A DNA stretch of 64,000 bases from Phoronis australis. Its lineage: Eukaryota; Phoronida; Phoronidae. Of the stretch, positions 11,900-24,589 are shown piece by piece (position 1 is the first letter of the stretch; every line of letters begins with the position of its first letter). A model generated the notes under the pieces. It made no database searches. It worked only from the letters and a program-made list of their open reading frames with translations, and was not told the origin of the DNA. The position numbers and the translations under genes are program-made. Where the stretch lies: positions 541,644-605,643 of the forward strand of contig NMRA01000187.1 of NCBI GenBank assembly GCA_002633005.1, in the 5' to 3' direction.

Positions 11900-14800
11900 A
11901 TGGCTGCCACCAGGCGGGTTTGCAAATTTCTTCTTAGAAAAAGCAGTATTTCCTGTAATGTTACTCGAAATGTATCCCAAGTAAGTCGCTGCATTATTTC
12001 AGGAATGAGTTGAGATTCACCTGGTAGGTGCGACCTCGTATTGCAGCCATGAACATTAAACATGCCAGAATTTATGGTGCGAAGATTTCCCGGCCTTGAC
12101 CTTGCTTAGCCCACACTGTGGACTAAGCAAGGTCAAGGTGTATTGGGGACGATCAGAAGCTGAGGACGCCTGTGGCCGGGACAGGCGCCCTCAGCTTCTG
12201 ATCGTCCTCAATTCACTAAGTATAATACTACAAGGTATGACACTTGTTGTGTCTTACCCCGACCACGTTAGTCTAATATACACTAGAACTATAAGACAGC
12301 TTACCTAACTGGTTATACACAAGTCTCTCAAGTCTACGTTGAAGTCGTTAGAGTCGTATTGGATTTCGTCTGATCTCTTTCGAGTCTCGAGTGCGAAGGA
12401 CGAGTGAACCACGAGGTCGTGACGTCATCGTTACATCATGTTACCCAGCAGGTTCCATCTATTCTCCAATCCCAGCCAAGATAACAGAGAAGCCCGCGAA
12501 CCTGACTATCCAATCAAACCTCACGTAACATATGCACTGGTTCACTACANNNNNNNNNNNNNNNNNNNNNNNNNNNNNNNNNNNNNNNNNNNNNNNNNNN
12601 NNNNNNNNNNNNNNNNNNNNNNNNNNNNNNNNNNNNNNNNNNNNNNNNNNNNNNNNNNNNNNNNNNNNNNNNNNNNNNNNNNNNNNNNNNNNNNNNNNNN
12701 NNNNNNNNNNNNNNNNNNNNNNNNNNNNNNNNNNNNNNNNNNNNNNNNNNNNNNNNNNNNNNNNNNNNNNNNNNNNNNNNNNNNNNNNNNNTAAAATTAC
12801 GCTGTAAACAAACAGGTATGACACATTTTCTAAATATGAAGTAAATATCAGCTTTATTTCTAGTACTTCAACAAAAATTGGAACATAATGACCACGCATT
12901 CTGAACGAAATTTGATCTCAAGTGGCAATTGATGACCGCTTAACTTCAAAGCCGTTTTTCTCGGCTCGTGATTTCAGGATAGTGACACGATTCTCGGGCC
13001 TATTTTTCCACAACACGTGGGTCAATTTTAACGAAAGTTGCAAATTTGAAATCCTCTTGGACTGAAGTAAAATCGCGTGCCAGGGTTTTTTGATAAATGG
13101 ACCAGATTTTTAGTTATTAGACGGAAAGTGACCAAATGACAAAAAGTGGCGTGCTTGCCCCAACTCACACACAAAAAATGCCACAAAATCAAGATCATAA
13201 TGATTTTGTACATATATTTGGTATGGATAAGTAGAATATTGCGTAAGGAAATAGTTGATGATGATCCCTGTGCATTTTGAAAAAAAATTCGAGGTAAAAT
13301 TGGATTTGTTGAAAATTAAAAAATACGATTTTTAAAAAAAACGAACTACAAAAAAACAAATTTTTTTCGATTTTTGTCACTTTCAGAATCATGTCTAACT
13401 AGTTAAAACTCCCTTTTTACTCATTTTAGTTAGGAACCTGGAGATTTGATCAGTGTATACACCTACCTTAAGACACAAAATTTTATAACTAGGTCAGCAT
13501 GCGTTCGCAAGGGATACGGAAATGGAGTGAAAATTCCCACCTTTGCACCATGCTTGAACTAACAGCAAGGTGAAATTATATTGTTTTTGTTAATAACTAA
13601 TTTTACATGTGCTAAAACTGACTCTACCACATTTGAAATTGTTTTAGATGTTGGTAAGAAGTAACAATGGTGAGGTAGTAAAAGACAAGGTAGAGTTATG
13701 CTTTAATTGAGAATTGATTAACTTGAATTTCATTACTTTACAGGACACGATTAGACATGGATTTGTGGGAATGGTAGGCAGGTATGTGTGCTGAGATGTT
13801 TACCTAGGTAGACTGTTTAAAAGTTCCACGGGTAAATTGGTGCAATTTGAAAATTTTTCAAACAACTCACCGTCTCTATGACACTAATTTTGCTGAGTGC
13901 AACTAAGCGCTAAGGTGTTTGCCAGGTGAATGACATTCGTGCTCAGACTGTGTGCTGTTGTGACCAAATTAATAGAAGAGAACTACGTTACGCACAGGTT
14001 ATACTGCTGCAGTTCATAATACATACCTGTGCTGGCTCATGTGTTAAAACGTCATATTGTTCTCATGTATATTTGTGAGCACAGTTGCAATATTTATCTT
14101 TAACTTGCGTTTGATTGTTGCCTGTCCCTACTGTTTACTGCAAGTGGTGCTTTATTGTACTCACATATTTTTACAGGACCCCCTTGGTTCGCCTGAACTC
14201 CATGAGCAAGGAGACTGGTAAGAATGTAGTATTTAAATTTAGCTTAACTTGGCCCTGTGTATGTTACAGGCCACCCTGCTACTGAAGAAATAGTTCAATT
14301 TTTTAAAAATCTGTGGACGTTTCAAAAGAACTTATATTACATGCTTAAAGGAGCTGTACAAAATGGTGCAGAATTCTCCATGATGGCCGAGAACATGCTG
14401 AATTTGTCGTCCTAGTAAACAGGTGAAAACAATATTTTCCGAAATTGTGAGTCATTGCGGGTAATTTGCTTGTTTGTACTTTACACAGTATTTCATTCGT
14501 TTACTTCTAGTGGGTTTTGGTTCAGTCGTACTGGCTTGTACAAAATAATTGTGTAACCACTGCATGTTGAGCTGTGAACCAAGTTCTTTGCGTATCCTCT
14601 TCCAGGCTGTGAAATTCTTGCCAAAGCCGAGTTCGCCAATGGTGGAGGCTCTGTAAAAGACAGGGCTGCCTTTTTCCTCATTAAAGATGCTCAAGATAAG
14701 GGTAAGACTAACAGGAATTAACCTTAGTTTTTATTATATGAATAATAATTCTCAGATCAGCTCTGCTGACTTTGGCCTTGTTATGTTGTATGTGTCATTT

Positions 14801-17800
14801 GAAATCTGTCGTTTTGGCCCATACCAAATTAATTGCTAAATTCGGTGCCATGGCATTTAGTTCACTTCTTGTAAAAGCTTGGTCACGTTATACTATGGTT
14901 GCTTTTACTTTTACCAATAACACTATGTAAAGATAGGAATTTCATTGTTTCCTTTATGTTTGCCATTGGATCGAGGTGAATTTGGGTAGGTCCTTGAGAC
15001 CTCAAACCTTACTCGCAACTCAAATCAAAGTTAACCAATCTCGTGATAAATGTTGAGTTAACTTAAATTTCAGACAATATGTTTGGTTGATTTTTAGTCT
15101 AGTTTCAATTAAGGTTTGCTGGTCTTGGATTTACGATAATTCTTCACGTATCGCACCGAAGAAATCTTCACTGAATATTGCCTTTTTTTGTTCTTCAGGC
15201 ACGTTACCTTGTGGTAATTATGGAAACTTTAACCAAATGTTGTCTGATAACAACCACATAGTGAAAACCATGCTTGTAATGGGTTGAATATTTTTATTCA
15301 AGACAATTTTCTTTCTGTTCATAGATTTAACTAAAACTCAATTTGCCCTCCTTATTGCGCGCTAAATAAAGCACAAGCCAAAAGTGTTCAGACAAAATGA
15401 CTCAAAACTCAAAATCCCCCGTTATGTCGGCTGCGTGGATGCTGAATTCATCGTTAGAGTACGGTAGGTTTCCTTCAGAACTCAAAATGAAGGGAATTAA
15501 AGAGAAAGTTATTAAAGTGGCTAAGCCATTTTGTATTTAGAATATTTTGCCGTCCTAATATTTGTCACCAGTCTTTTTGCTGGTAGCAGAATTAGCCGCC
15601 GTGATGGGGGAAATTGTATTTTGTTCTATTACTTTTGTCTTGATCTGTAGGTGAAGAAGTACTCCAGGAGTGATTGCAGGCCGTCATCTAATAAGGAACA
15701 TCCCACTTACCCTTTAGCATTGTGACAACATGAAGTCGATGTTTCCTTGACTCAATTTCAAATTCCAAAGAGCAAGACTGCCGAGTAAACAGAGGCAAAG
15801 CATTATTTGTTAGCAGACATGTTGAGACATTAGACCTTTTTCCCATGAATCTTTTGACTATGTCACTACCCAGTATTGGTAATTTGATGACATGATGAAG
15901 GTGAGGAGTCTAAAAAACATTTTGAAATCTCGCTGTCTTAAATCTCTGTCTAAATCACAAGATGGAACTGAAGGTGGCTGTCAACGTTATCCACCGAGTA
16001 CACTTTTGCCATTTAGCAGATGTCATTTTGTCGCCGCTATATCGGAACATGGGTGCTATAATGTTGCAATCTTTATACAGGTCTTATAAGGCCAGGTGGT
16101 ACCATAGTGGAGGGGACTGCTGGGAACACAGGCATAGGATTGGCTCATATCTGTCTATCTCTGGGATATAAGTGTGTTATTTACATGCCTGACACACAAT
16201 CAAAGGTATTCTGCAAATTGTTTTATGTGATGTTCTGTAAGGCTATGTTGTTGGAGCTGTCCATTTCCAGTTATCCATTGTATTAGTTTCCGCCTGTTGC
16301 AGGTTGATTTGCATAGGCTGGCAACTAAGTCCAAATGTTGCACAAGCTATTCTGAGCATCAAAATGCCCTTGGTTTTGCTAATTTTGTTTACAGGGTTTG
16401 AAACAAAAATCATCTTGTTCAAAGAGTGTTCAAACCGTTGAAAAAAATTATTTTAAGTTCATGGATTCGCTGTATCGTTGTGCCTCCATAGTTTAAGTTT
16501 CAACCCTGATTATTGTTGTCACTGATACTTGGTGTCATGTCAAAGGAAGAGTGATGGTTGTGGTTTGTGTCATCCTAGAAATTGGGAGTAGAGGTGTAGA
16601 TTTATTGTTGTGCTAACTCCTTTAATTAAATACCGTACAAACCAATAGTATTCATGCAAATGACCCATAATTCTCCGTCATGGCTGCTGAGCGAAATTTC
16701 AGTTCATCGTCAGAATAATTTCCCCTGATGATAGAGAATTTTGGGGGGGGGGTTAACAGGAAAGTTAGTGAGGTGGCTATGTCATGAATCCATAGTTAAA
16801 ATTTTGCCGCCTTAATAGTTATAACCAGTCCTTTTTACTTAAAACAGAATTAGCCGCTGTGATGGGAAAACGGTATTTTGTCTGATTATTTATGTCTAGT
16901 ACTGTACCAAGTTTTCAGTGACTCTTTCCCATCTTTAATCAACGCAGACGTGACGTGTGAAGGATCAGCAGAGAATGAAACTGTTGATGTGTTTATTTCA
17001 GGAAAAAATTGACATGCTTCGAACCCTGGGTGCTGATGTAAGACCTTGCCCTGCCGTGCCGTGGGACAACCCTGACAATTACAACCATCAGGTTTAGTTT
17101 TGGGACTTGTTAATTGTGAATTTGTGTATAGGTCTCCAATAGGAGGACATTTATGAGGAAAGTTAACAGTAGCTTTCGAAACAATTGAAAAGATTTCTTG
17201 TGTGTGTTTCATGTGGTTTCCCTCTGGAGCTTTGTAATGAAGTCAACAAAGCTGGAAGAACTCTTGATAATCTCACAGTCTTGCCTTGAGACTTCATATT
17301 TTAAAGACTTCATTCTGAGTGACATAGTCATCTTTATTCAAACTATGACTTAGTTTACTGTATAGTGAAGTTTTGTCAACTGTTAATTTAGGTTATAAGC
17401 ACATGATGTGTGACATGTAATGCTGATGTAATTTCAGGCAAAAAGGTTTGCCGATAGCTTGGATAATGCTGTGTGGACCAACCAGTTTGATAACACGGCT
17501 AACAAACGAGCTCACATTGAGACAACGGGACCAGAAATCTGGTTGGAGACAGGTGAGGGGGGAGGGCTGTTACAGGTCTTGTTGGTCACTGTGGCACTCT
17601 CGCGGTAGCCACTCTTTCTGACATGTTCTACTCTAGTGTTGGTATGAGCAGTGTTATTTTCTTTTTAACAGTAACAGTGTTCTTTCATTACTAACTAGTC
17701 ATAATTCCTTTCTCATGTGCTGGGATTCCACATCCCGGATTCACCAGTCTGCTCTTTTGCAGAGACAGGAAAACGCATTATATGACTGGCTCAGTTCTCA

Positions 17801-20800
17801 AAAGGTGGGGCAGTTAACTCATTTTTGAGGCTGAGTTGGACGAGTGAATAATGATTAAATGAGCGTTACTCAGCTTTTTAAATATTTATGTTTCTGATGC
17901 AACTTACTATCGTATACAACCATAAAACTTTATTGGCATTAGAATGGCAGGTGTATATAAAATAGTGATTAGCATGACAGCAGTGCGTAAGTGTGGGGCA
18001 AGTGCCCTAGTGCTGCATTGCATTGTGGGTAAATACAGCTTAACTAAAGAGGGCACTGTGGTGTAAATGCAATTTCCCAGGTGTTTCCCGGAATCATTAA
18101 TTCAGGTGAACACTCAAACTTGGTTTTTCATGAAGCAGCCATGTTTAGCTTAAGGCCGAGCCTCTGATATTTTATTTTATTTTCTTTATTCCGACTCCCT
18201 ATGTGTAAACCAGACAAACATGGTATATAATGATCACTAACTCACTTTATCTGTGTTTCAGATGGGAAGGTGGATGCTGTTACATTCGGAACTGGGACTG
18301 GTGGTACACTTGGAGGTGCGTAAGAAATGTGGGGTTTGCTAGGTTTCCACCAGAGCAGATTGCGAGAAATTGAACGTGGAGCAGACTGCTAAAGCTTATA
18401 TTCAAGATTTTTTACTTTGTAAGGAGGGGAAATGTGGATGTATGCTTTTATTACCAAAAGAACTATGCTTGCATCACTTATTTGGGAAGAAGGGTGATCC
18501 GCACAACACTAATTTCCTGGCTAAAGTATAAGTCATCTTCTTGCGATTTTGTGCTCCTCTTTTTCATAGTTATTTACCTTAAATGAACAATAAAATCAAG
18601 ACTTTAGACCAAAGGAGAAAAAATCAGCAAAGCTGGTTTGCAATTATTTCATGCCAGCATGTACACAATTAGGTATGGGATCACATATCGTCGTCACTTC
18701 TGTGGGGACATCTGGTATTCACCAATGTAGCTCTTAAACCCCTGGTAGGACCTTAATGGAATTGGCAAAGTTCCTATGAAACTGAAGACATGGCGATGAC
18801 TTTCAGGTTAGTTGACTACCACTGTGGCCCCTAGTGGCAATTTTATGTTTTCCTCTATATCTTCAGAGTACCTTTCTATATGCCTAGTATCTAACATTTC
18901 AAACAATAGTGAAAACTGTGTTGCTACTGACCGGAGGATAGGTTGATTTTCACATGGGTCTAGCGTGTGGTTTCACTATTGTGATGCACCATATTGGCAT
19001 TTTTATGCATCTGCGGTCGTATTTCCTAAGCCCGATCCAGGATCTTTAAGAAATTTTCGGGCCGATTTACCTACCGTAGCACCCCTTGTTGGCATGTTGG
19101 TTACTGATAAGACATTGGTAGTCCTTTCTAATTGACAAAAATACTTGACAGATTTTGTGATGGGCTTTGAAATGGAGTTGAGTTTCTGGGATGTGTCAGT
19201 ACAAGTTGATTTTCCAGCTTGGAGCAAATTAGTTTTATTCTGTTAATTACACTGCAATAACCACAAGCATACCATTTGTGGTGCAGTTATGGGTGCATTT
19301 CAACGCTTTTGTTAAAATGTTGAAGAGATTTTTGTGATAAAATCTGCAAAATTTTGGAGAATAAATTTTCAATTAATTTGGTACTGTTTTGTTGTTAATT
19401 GTCTCCAGACTGTTATCTTCCACAATTTTAGCCATAACTGACCTAACTCGATGACATTATCTGTTATTGATATTTACTCATGGAGCAAATACAACCCATC
19501 TGTATATTAAAGAATTGACAAGTTTCTAGTGCATTTGAAACGCACTTTATTAATAAATAAGTTGAACTTTTGATATTTTAATGTCATATTCTCTGATGAA
19601 GAGTGTTGCTGTTAAGGCGTAAGAATACATTTGTGGGTTGGTTTTCTGTCGTGTGAATTTGAAAATAGCCGAGAGCATCGTGGACGTCAGTTGGGCAACA
19701 ATTAGATATAAAATAGATCTCATTGATTCCACTGTCATGTGATTAATATTGAACGTCAGAAATTGAAACTGATTCAAAAATCCTTTATTATGCGAAACGA
19801 GTTGACAATGTACCTAATGAATTGAAATGTCACTGACATTTGAGATCACTTGTCCATTGTCATACTTAGAGAGCTGAATAGTCCCCAATCACTTCCATAC
19901 ATTGGTTCATTGTTATAAGTGCATGAAAAGAATATGTTAATTGGGTGTATTGATTAATGAAGGGAAAGTAATCTGACTTGATGAAATTTGATTGAGGTTA
20001 AGATTGGAGTCTTGAGACATATTTGTTGTGGCGATGAATTAGTTTGGTCTTGACTACGATGAGTACATTTCTGTTTTGACAAATGAAATTTCCCTTGAGT
20101 GTCATATTTCCATTTGATACATGTTATCGTTAACTGAAAAGTTGTTACAGTTAGTTATTATAGATGAGCGAAGAGTAAATACTATATTTATTAGGGATTT
20201 TTATGAGCTTGTAATATATTATTAGGCGTTCTTGATATTGGCATCATGTGCGGGGGATTTATTTCCTATATCTATGCATGGTCTTCGTGAAATTGTGCAG
20301 CAATGATCCCATGAAGATGGTGGGCAAATGAAAATGACTTCTTGCACCTATTCTTGCAGGTGTTGCTACATACCTGAAGGACAAGAACAAAAATGTTCAA
20401 GTTTTCCTGGCTGACCCTCAGGGAAGTGTGCTGTACAATTTTATAAAACATGGCAAGCTGGAACGGTCGGAAGGCAGCTCTATCACTGAGGGCATAGGTC
20501 AAGGTCGGGTCACTGAGAACCTCAAGGGGGCGCCTATAGATGATGCATTATGCATTCTTGACACAGATGCTGTTAACATGGTATGTCAGGTTGTTTACAA
20601 AGAGAAATTAGACATTCTGTTGTTTCCTTGTCGTCTTTGGATTCAGTTTTAATACTTTGCGCCATCTAGTGGCCATTTTTATGATGCAAATAAACACCCC
20701 TAAAAGCACAACATTTGCGGTGCATTCGTGGGCGCATTTCAACACTCGGCGTTGCTCATGTAACATGGATCCCGGAGAAACCTACATGTGGTACTGTCGG

Positions 20801-21113
20801 GGAATGCGTAGTATCAAGATATCCTTCCATGCATATTTGGTCTCGTTTGCAGACGTTCCGTTTGCTCCATGAGGAAGGCTTCTTCGTTGGAGCCTCTTCT
20901 GGTCTCAATGTGTCAGCTGCGGTACAGGTGGCTAAGATACTGGGTCCAGGTCACACAGTGGTCACCTGTCTCTGTGACACAGGTCAGAGGTACTACGCCA
21001 AGCTGTTCAGTAGGGAATTTCTTGAGAGTAAGGGTAAGTCAAGTGATGTAACACATCTAAGTGCTAGTAGGACCTTGAGTGAGAATCGACTAAGTGTTGT
21101 TCACTCTGAGTAA
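11900..21113 (+). CDS. Mitochondrial-type cysteine synthase (PLP fold type II, Mcy1/CysB-like)
   Basis: A PLP-dependent beta-replacement enzyme related to O-acetylserine sulfhydrylase and cystathionine beta-synthase. Exons: 11900-11980, 13744-13781, 14177-14217, 14606-14701, 16081-16205, 17002-17091, 17438-17552, 18262-18315, 20360-20580 and 20853-21033; all ten join in phase. Residues 1-27 are Arg/Lys/Ser-rich with no acid, like a mitochondrial presequence. Substrate and cofactor signatures are intact: GGSVKDR with PLP lysine K71, TAGNTG at 98-103, the phosphate loop GTGTGGT at 205-211 and GASSGLN at 300-306. The 347 residues read most like fungal Mcy1/CysB proteins. No haem-binding N-terminus and no CBS-pair regulatory domain is seen, so it is not ordinary CBS. 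The 3' end is uncertain: a strong GTAAGT donor follows 21033 (possible last exon at about 24036), while reading through gives a stop at 21113. A possible 5' UTR acceptor lies at 11820. Confidence 0.85.
12094..12208. repeat. Two back-to-back near-perfect hairpins
   Basis: Hairpin 1 (12094-12138) has a perfect 16-bp stem starting ccttgaccttgc, with a smaller inner palindrome. Hairpin 2 (12147-12207) has a stem of about 27 bp with one mismatch and a 7-nt loop, and is GC-richer than its surroundings. Both sit in intron 1 of the cysteine synthase gene, about 110 bp after exon 1. Likely a foldback-element remnant or structured intronic RNA. Confidence 0.8.
12550..12791. other. Assembly gap (242 N)
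   Basis: An unresolved gap inside the first intron of the cysteine synthase gene. No coding sequence is expected to be missing, because exons on either side join in phase. Confidence 0.95.
15379..15637. mobile_element. MITE, CAAAAGT family copy 1
   Basis: Left end CAAAAGTGTTCAGACAAAAT matches the complement of the right end attttgttctattacttttg. The interior shares 'gctgaattcatcgtt', 'gtggctaag' and 'agaattagcc' with the copies at 16643 and 23537. It is intronic and has no ORF. Confidence 0.7.
16643..16894. mobile_element. MITE, CAAAAGT family copy 2 (decayed)
   Basis: Same internal block order as the copies at 15379 and 23537 (ttcatcgt, gtggcta, ccagtc, agaattagcc, attttgtctgatta). The left end is degraded. 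It sits about 110 bp before the exon at 17002-17091. Confidence 0.6.
18775..19310 (-). repeat. Diverged copy of the CTCF-like repeat in intron 8
   Basis: It contains ccactgtggcccctagtgg (complement of a CCACTAGGGG core, about 18824-18837). Flanking blocks such as 'ctctatatcttcagagta' and 'ggtgcagttatgggtgcatttcaacg' parallel the repeat at 5815-5935 read backwards. Confidence 0.55.
20645..20770 (-). repeat. Short copy of the CTCF-like repeat abutting exon 10
   Basis: It matches the complement of 5815-5935: the core gcgccatctagtgg at 20659-20672, then 'ttttatgatgcaaataaac', 'ctaaaagcacaac' and 'tgggcgcatttcaac'. It lies 80 bp upstream of the last recognised cysteine synthase exon. Confidence 0.7.
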
Positions 21114-23536
21114 GAACCCATTTACTGTGCTCCATTCCTGGCATGTTTTTGACCACAATTCTTCTTTTTCACCTCTCCCTAACCTGTGTTATCGTAATGT
21201 TGCGACGGTCTCGGACATTCTGAAAATGACTGTCACAGTGGTATGGGAAGGCCTATACTTTATAACATATCAGTGTACAGAATCGCAAGACATCTTTCTC
21301 GGGCACAATTTGAACAAGAATTTAATTCAGATTTTAATATATTAAATTGTTATGTTTATGTGGCGCAGTTGGGTTCCTGAACGCCGATTTCTTTACTAGA
21401 CATTGTGCAAGTCAAACAGCATGGGGCAAGCTTGTCTATGCTTGAAGCTACTTGCTCCAGTTTATTACCGTCAACTTCGTTGTCCTTACGTTCGAAAGAA
21501 AAATCACACCGTTAACTTTGAAAGCACTCGAGTTCCTTGCAAAAATCGGTCATGTCCCCCATTGTTGGCCTACTATAAACTGATAAACACTGTTAGTGTC
21601 GTCGTGCGCTCGATTGGGACAACTGAGACTCTGATCATGGAATTGGTGATTTAGCCGTTACAAGTATGCAATGCATTGTGGAAGTGCAAGTTACTAGGCA
21701 ATTCATACTTTCGATTGCTTCTCAAAACAACAAAAGTGACTCGGTAGTTCGCCTGTACCTCGATTGGTTGGAATTTTGACAGGGCCGAGTTCAAGCTTGG
21801 GATACAACTGTTATTATGCTGTAACGCGTGAATTGTTAACCAAGACTGCTGGAAATACGACAGAATATTATGTATTGAAATTTTGTTATTTCGTTGTATG
21901 TTTCTAGGTCTCTTGGACTGTATCCCGGAGCCATATCAGTCTTCCTTACATTAATGACGAGTGCTCTTCAACTTGGAGTCATCTGCAGTGAACAGTTAAT
22001 TGTCACAGGTGGTACTGATGATTCATACCGATTGTTGACATGCTTGTTGTTGACATGCTTGTTGTTAACCAGAAATATGAGAATATAATTGATCTGTGGT
22101 AATTGTAGTAGGTTACCTTCATTACCAAGGTCTAAATAACTTTTAAGTATTAATAAGCACAGTCATTATGTTATCATTCTTGAAGTATTTGATATCATAG
22201 AATCTTATGTACACAAACACAATATGCAGACATTGGTAATCATGTGACTGCGATTTTATCTAAAATACTGATTTTTCATAGAGATTATCATAAGTTTCAC
22301 GGGCATACTTTTTTGCAAACTCCGTTTCCTTATTCTGTTAGTAAAAGGGTATTGGATATTTTGTTTTAATAGTCTTTTAGCCAGAGAACTCCACCATCAA
22401 AACGAAGAACATTCTTTAAAAAAGGAAATATTGATTTTTGACACCCAAGATCTTTGGGTAACCTACCTTAAAAGAAAATCTCAGACAAACTTTTGTAGAT
22501 AAAAGAATAAAGTAACAGAATTTGCAAGGTAAGTTGCTTGTGAAGAAATCCTGATTGTGGAAAATACGAAAATCACTGAAAAATCACTTTTTTTAAAAAA
22601 GATGATCAGGCGTGTAGTTATGAAGATCTGAGCATTGTGTTTATGCACATACGATTCTGTAGCAATCAAAGATGTTAGCAATATATGTTTATGGATCCAG
22701 TATTAAAATTTGAAGTTACAAAAGAAATTTCATATTTGGTAAAAAAGTAACCTGGCACCTTAGGTACCCATTAAGTTAACTTTTAAATATCTGGGAAAGC
22801 ATTTTGTATATTTTTATAAAATACGCAATGATGGACTTTTAATTCATTGTACCATATTGCTAGGATTTTTTGAAGTTATGCTGATAGTGAACTTTTCAGG
22901 AGCCTTAGATTTCAGTGAAATGGCTGCCTGTATTGGTATCTAAATTCTCACAACCATCTCTGTTAAATTGTTGTTATGACATGTTAATATTTGTTATTCC
23001 AAGTAGCCTTTTCCTTGACATCAGGGTCATGCTTGATCTGGGTTGTTGTAAAAATTTTGCAAATACACTGTGACCCCATTTTCCGACAGTATGCGCTAGC
23101 ACCCTATTCAACACCTTGCCAAGTTATCTGTCTTATTTCTAATTCTAATCACTTTCTCATAGACAGTTTAACGAAATGATATAGAATTATAGAATTAGGT
23201 TTCACTCGGGTATCATGCATTTACTAAGTTTTGAATTGGCATATTTGTTTCATGCAGAAATTCTATTGCTTTGAAAGCCATTGTTTAGGAATGAAAACCG
23301 TAATTTGCTTTGTTTGGTTTTACATTTTTAACACGAAAGAAGGTCCAAATGGAGATTACTGGTATTCATTGTTTCGAAGGGAGGATTCTCTGCTGATAAC
23401 TATTAATTCAGATTAAAATATGGAATATCTGCCTGACCTGATTGGTACTGCATGCTTTTTTAAAACAACTTTACTTTGTCGGAAATTTCAATATTTTGAG
23501 GTAATTTCCATGCAGCTGCACTAGTACAATACGAGC

Positions 23537-23789
23537 CAAAAGTATTAAGACAAAAACTGGAACTGGAACTCCCATAGTGGCAGTTGGGCAGAAACTGAAT
23601 TCATCGTTGGAACAGTCTTTTCTCATGAAGGAGAATAAGGGGGTTTTAATGGGAGAGTTGGTAGAGGTGGCTAAGTACAGTGTAATTCTGTTGAACTTTG
23701 CTACCCTTATAGTTATGACCAGTAATTTGTTGATGTTAAAAGAATTAGCCAACATGGTTGTGTAACAGTATTTTGTCTGATTACTTTTG
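23537..23789. mobile_element. MITE, CAAAAGT family copy 3
   Basis: Left end caaaagtattaagacaaaa and right end attttgtctgattacttttg form imperfect terminal inverted repeats. The interior is shared with the 15379 and 16643 copies. The minus-strand ORF across it is incidental. Confidence 0.7.
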
Positions 23790-24379
23790 TCTTGCATTGT
23801 TCGTAGTATTGTAATAGAAATGGTAGAAAACTGTTTGGATGTGATGTGGGTGTGATGTGGGTGTAATGTGGGTCTAATCACCTGATGTTGCATTGTTGAA
23901 TACTTTGCTTTGTTTGATGATTGATCAGAAGCGATGAACAGTGTTTTCGTCTGAAGTAATCACATACCCTGGTCATTGCCTGTGATGAAAACACATCTAG
24001 TCATGTTTGAACGTTTTCTTGATTGTATGTTTTCAGAGGCAATGCATTTGATGGTGGCTAGTTCTGATGTTGCATTTTGTGCGTAATGTATTTGCAATCT
24101 ATTTTAATGATAGTAATTATTTTTATTATGACCGTGTAATGCTTCCGATTAACTGCAGTAAAAAGTTGGGGGCTGTTTTGCCTGGAACGATTATGATATT
24201 ACTTTTGCTATACTCTATTGAATACCTGTGTTGGGAATGAAGCCAGATGTATTGTTTGATGGCACTTGTAGATGTAACTACTGTTCATGGCTACAGCCGT
24301 ATTTGGAAAAATTTCTACCCCAAATGTCTTACGTTTTCACATTAAATAGCCACATTCAGTTATGTGCCTAACCCTGAAT

Positions 24380-24589
24380 GTAAATAGTAATGAGTTCTTG
24401 TTTCTCTAAATGCTGCTATGGTTTGTGGATGGCCATCTAAACACATAAGGTTTAGTTACAGGTGTGAACAAGTTATGGCACTGTGTAAATAGTAATGAGT
24501 TCTTGTTTCTCTAAATGCTGCTATGGTTTGTGGATGGCCATCTAAACACATAAGGTTTAGTTACACGTGTGAACAAGTTATGGCACTGT
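24380..24589 (+). repeat. Perfect-length tandem duplication, 2 x 105 bp
   Basis: The 105-bp unit starting gtaaatagtaatgagttctt occurs twice head to tail with one visible difference (acaggtg versus acacgtg), so it is recent. There is no N at the join, unlike the larger duplications. Confidence 0.9.

Noticed and set aside
12438-12899. Long ORFs crossing the gap
   Set aside because: They are open only because the 242 N bases carry no stops.
16886-17212. 108-codon minus-strand ORF
   Set aside because: It is antisense to the cysteine synthase exon at 17002-17091.
23471-23893. 140-codon minus-strand ORF
   Set aside because: It spans a MITE (23537-23789) and shows no family resemblance or splice support.
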